From: an uncultured Spartobacteria bacterium | GTDB lineage: Bacteria > Verrucomicrobiota > Verrucomicrobiia > Chthoniobacterales > UBA6821 | Direction of reading: 5' to 3' | Assembly (NCBI GenBank): GCA_903831635.1 | Contig: CAIKYN010000234.1 | Span: forward strand, 1-15,154 | Length of the DNA stretch: 15,154 nt | Shown: one piece after another, positions 14,720 to 15,154 of the stretch | How positions within the stretch are numbered: the stretch's first letter is position 1 | Layout of the letters: every line of letters begins with the position of its first letter | Notes under the pieces: generated by a model | The model's database searches: none | Seen by the model: the letters and a program-made list of their open reading frames with translations, nothing else | What the model was told of the DNA's origin: nothing | Translations under genes and position numbers: made by a program

Positions 14720-15154
14720 ATGTCCAATCCCATGTCATCCGACCTCCATCTAAAGCTTGTCCCAGGAAGCAACAATCCGGCACTGCTTCAGAGCATTGTC
14801 TCAATGTGGCTCGGAGAGGGGGTTCTTACCCACGCGGAGGCCTCGAGGCGTATTGGTGAAGTCGTTTATGCAATCATTGATCATGAGGAGACGGTGCATG
14901 GAGTGACCACCGCCTATTCAGGACAATTTCCAGCGAGGTCCGAACCCTTCTGGTTCCTGCGCATGTTTATCAGAAAATCAGCGCGGAAAGCACTTGGACT
15001 GAAAAATCACAGCGCTTTCCAATGGGATGCCTTTGAGAAGACCTGCCAATTCCTAGCAGAAACCACCCGGACAACCCACCGGGGAGTCGTGATGGTGACG
15101 GAGAACAGGAAACTCTGGAGCGAACGTTGGCAGAAAAGGCTTGGCGGTAGGGGA
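14720..15154 (+). CDS. Possible GNAT-type acetyltransferase, N-terminal part
   Basis: An open frame of 145 codons runs from the ATG at 14720 to the window edge without a stop, so the C-terminus is missing. A second in-frame ATG at 14732 is an alternative start. The protein is soluble, with MWLGEGVL, an Ala/Arg-rich helix, VVYAIIDHEETVHGVTTAY as two likely beta strands, and then FWFLRMFIRKSARKALGL. An aromatic-x-x-aromatic-R-x-F segment followed by a basic helix recalls the strand-helix core of GNAT proteins, but no clear acetyl-CoA loop (Q/RxxGxG/A) is visible, so the assignment is tentative. It is transcribed away from the polysaccharide operon, with a 93-bp shared upstream region. Its GC is like the flanks rather than the glycosyltransferase core. 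It may have nothing to do with the polysaccharide. Confidence 0.55.
   Translation, partial: MSNPMSSDLHLKLVPGSNNPALLQSIVSMWLGEGVLTHAEASRRIGEVVYAIIDHEETVHGVTTAYSGQFPARSEPFWFLRMFIRKSARKALGLKNHSAFQWDAFEKTCQFLAETTRTTHRGVVMVTENRKLWSERWQKRLGGRG

Noticed and set aside
1..15154. Search for CRISPR arrays, tRNA or rRNA genes, insertion sequences, attachment sites or phage genes.
   Set aside because: No regularly spaced repeats, cloverleaf-like segments, transposase motifs or terminal inverted repeats were seen.

Overview
The window is most of a cell-surface polysaccharide locus from a Gram-negative bacterium. It encodes an ABC-2 type (Wzm/Wzt) export system, seven glycosyltransferase (GT) modules in six proteins (one GT4 and six GT2), a GT-C type membrane enzyme, two methyltransferases, a PAPS-dependent sulfotransferase and an O-acyltransferase. 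The organism cannot be fixed from this sequence. Most starts lack a Shine-Dalgarno (SD) sequence. Flanking genes have about 50-55% GC (by eye) while the glycosyltransferase core falls to 25-35%. A marine or aquatic lineage such as Verrucomicrobiota is a guess only. There is no tRNA, rRNA, CRISPR array or insertion sequence that I can see.

Layout. At the left edge (1-797, minus) is the N-terminal 265 codons of an OafA/YrhL-type acyltransferase that runs out of the window. Two GT2 genes follow on the plus strand (868-1770, type A; 1849-2793, type B). They face a minus-strand pair of the same two types (B' 2905-3825, A' 3967-4962), so each pair is transcribed A-type first, B-type second, and the two meet tail to tail. 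From 4971 to 14626 everything is a compact minus-strand operon. In transcription order it is wzm, wzt, sulfotransferase, FkbM methyltransferase, a second SAM methyltransferase, a GT4-GT2 fusion, a B-type GT2 and a GT-C membrane protein, then A' and B'. Junctions are mostly 4-14 bp overlaps or a few bases apart. A good sigma70-like promoter lies just upstream of wzm. A divergent partial gene, possibly a GNAT-type acetyltransferase, leaves the right edge (14720-15154, plus).

How it fits together (inference). Cytoplasmic GT2/GT4 enzymes build a chain on a lipid carrier. The methyltransferases and sulfotransferase decorate or cap it, and Wzm/Wzt exports it. The GT-C protein and the acyltransferase would modify it at or beyond the inner membrane. 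No initiating phosphoglycosyltransferase and no sugar-nucleotide synthesis genes are in the window, so they must lie elsewhere.

The most notable features are four related B-type GT2 domains sharing a GSSASN(L/I)YR signature, one of them fused to a GT4 enzyme at a sharp base-composition break. A shared coiled-coil tail is also found on three otherwise different glycosyltransferases. These are unusual arrangements of known families. I do not see evidence for a wholly new class of system.
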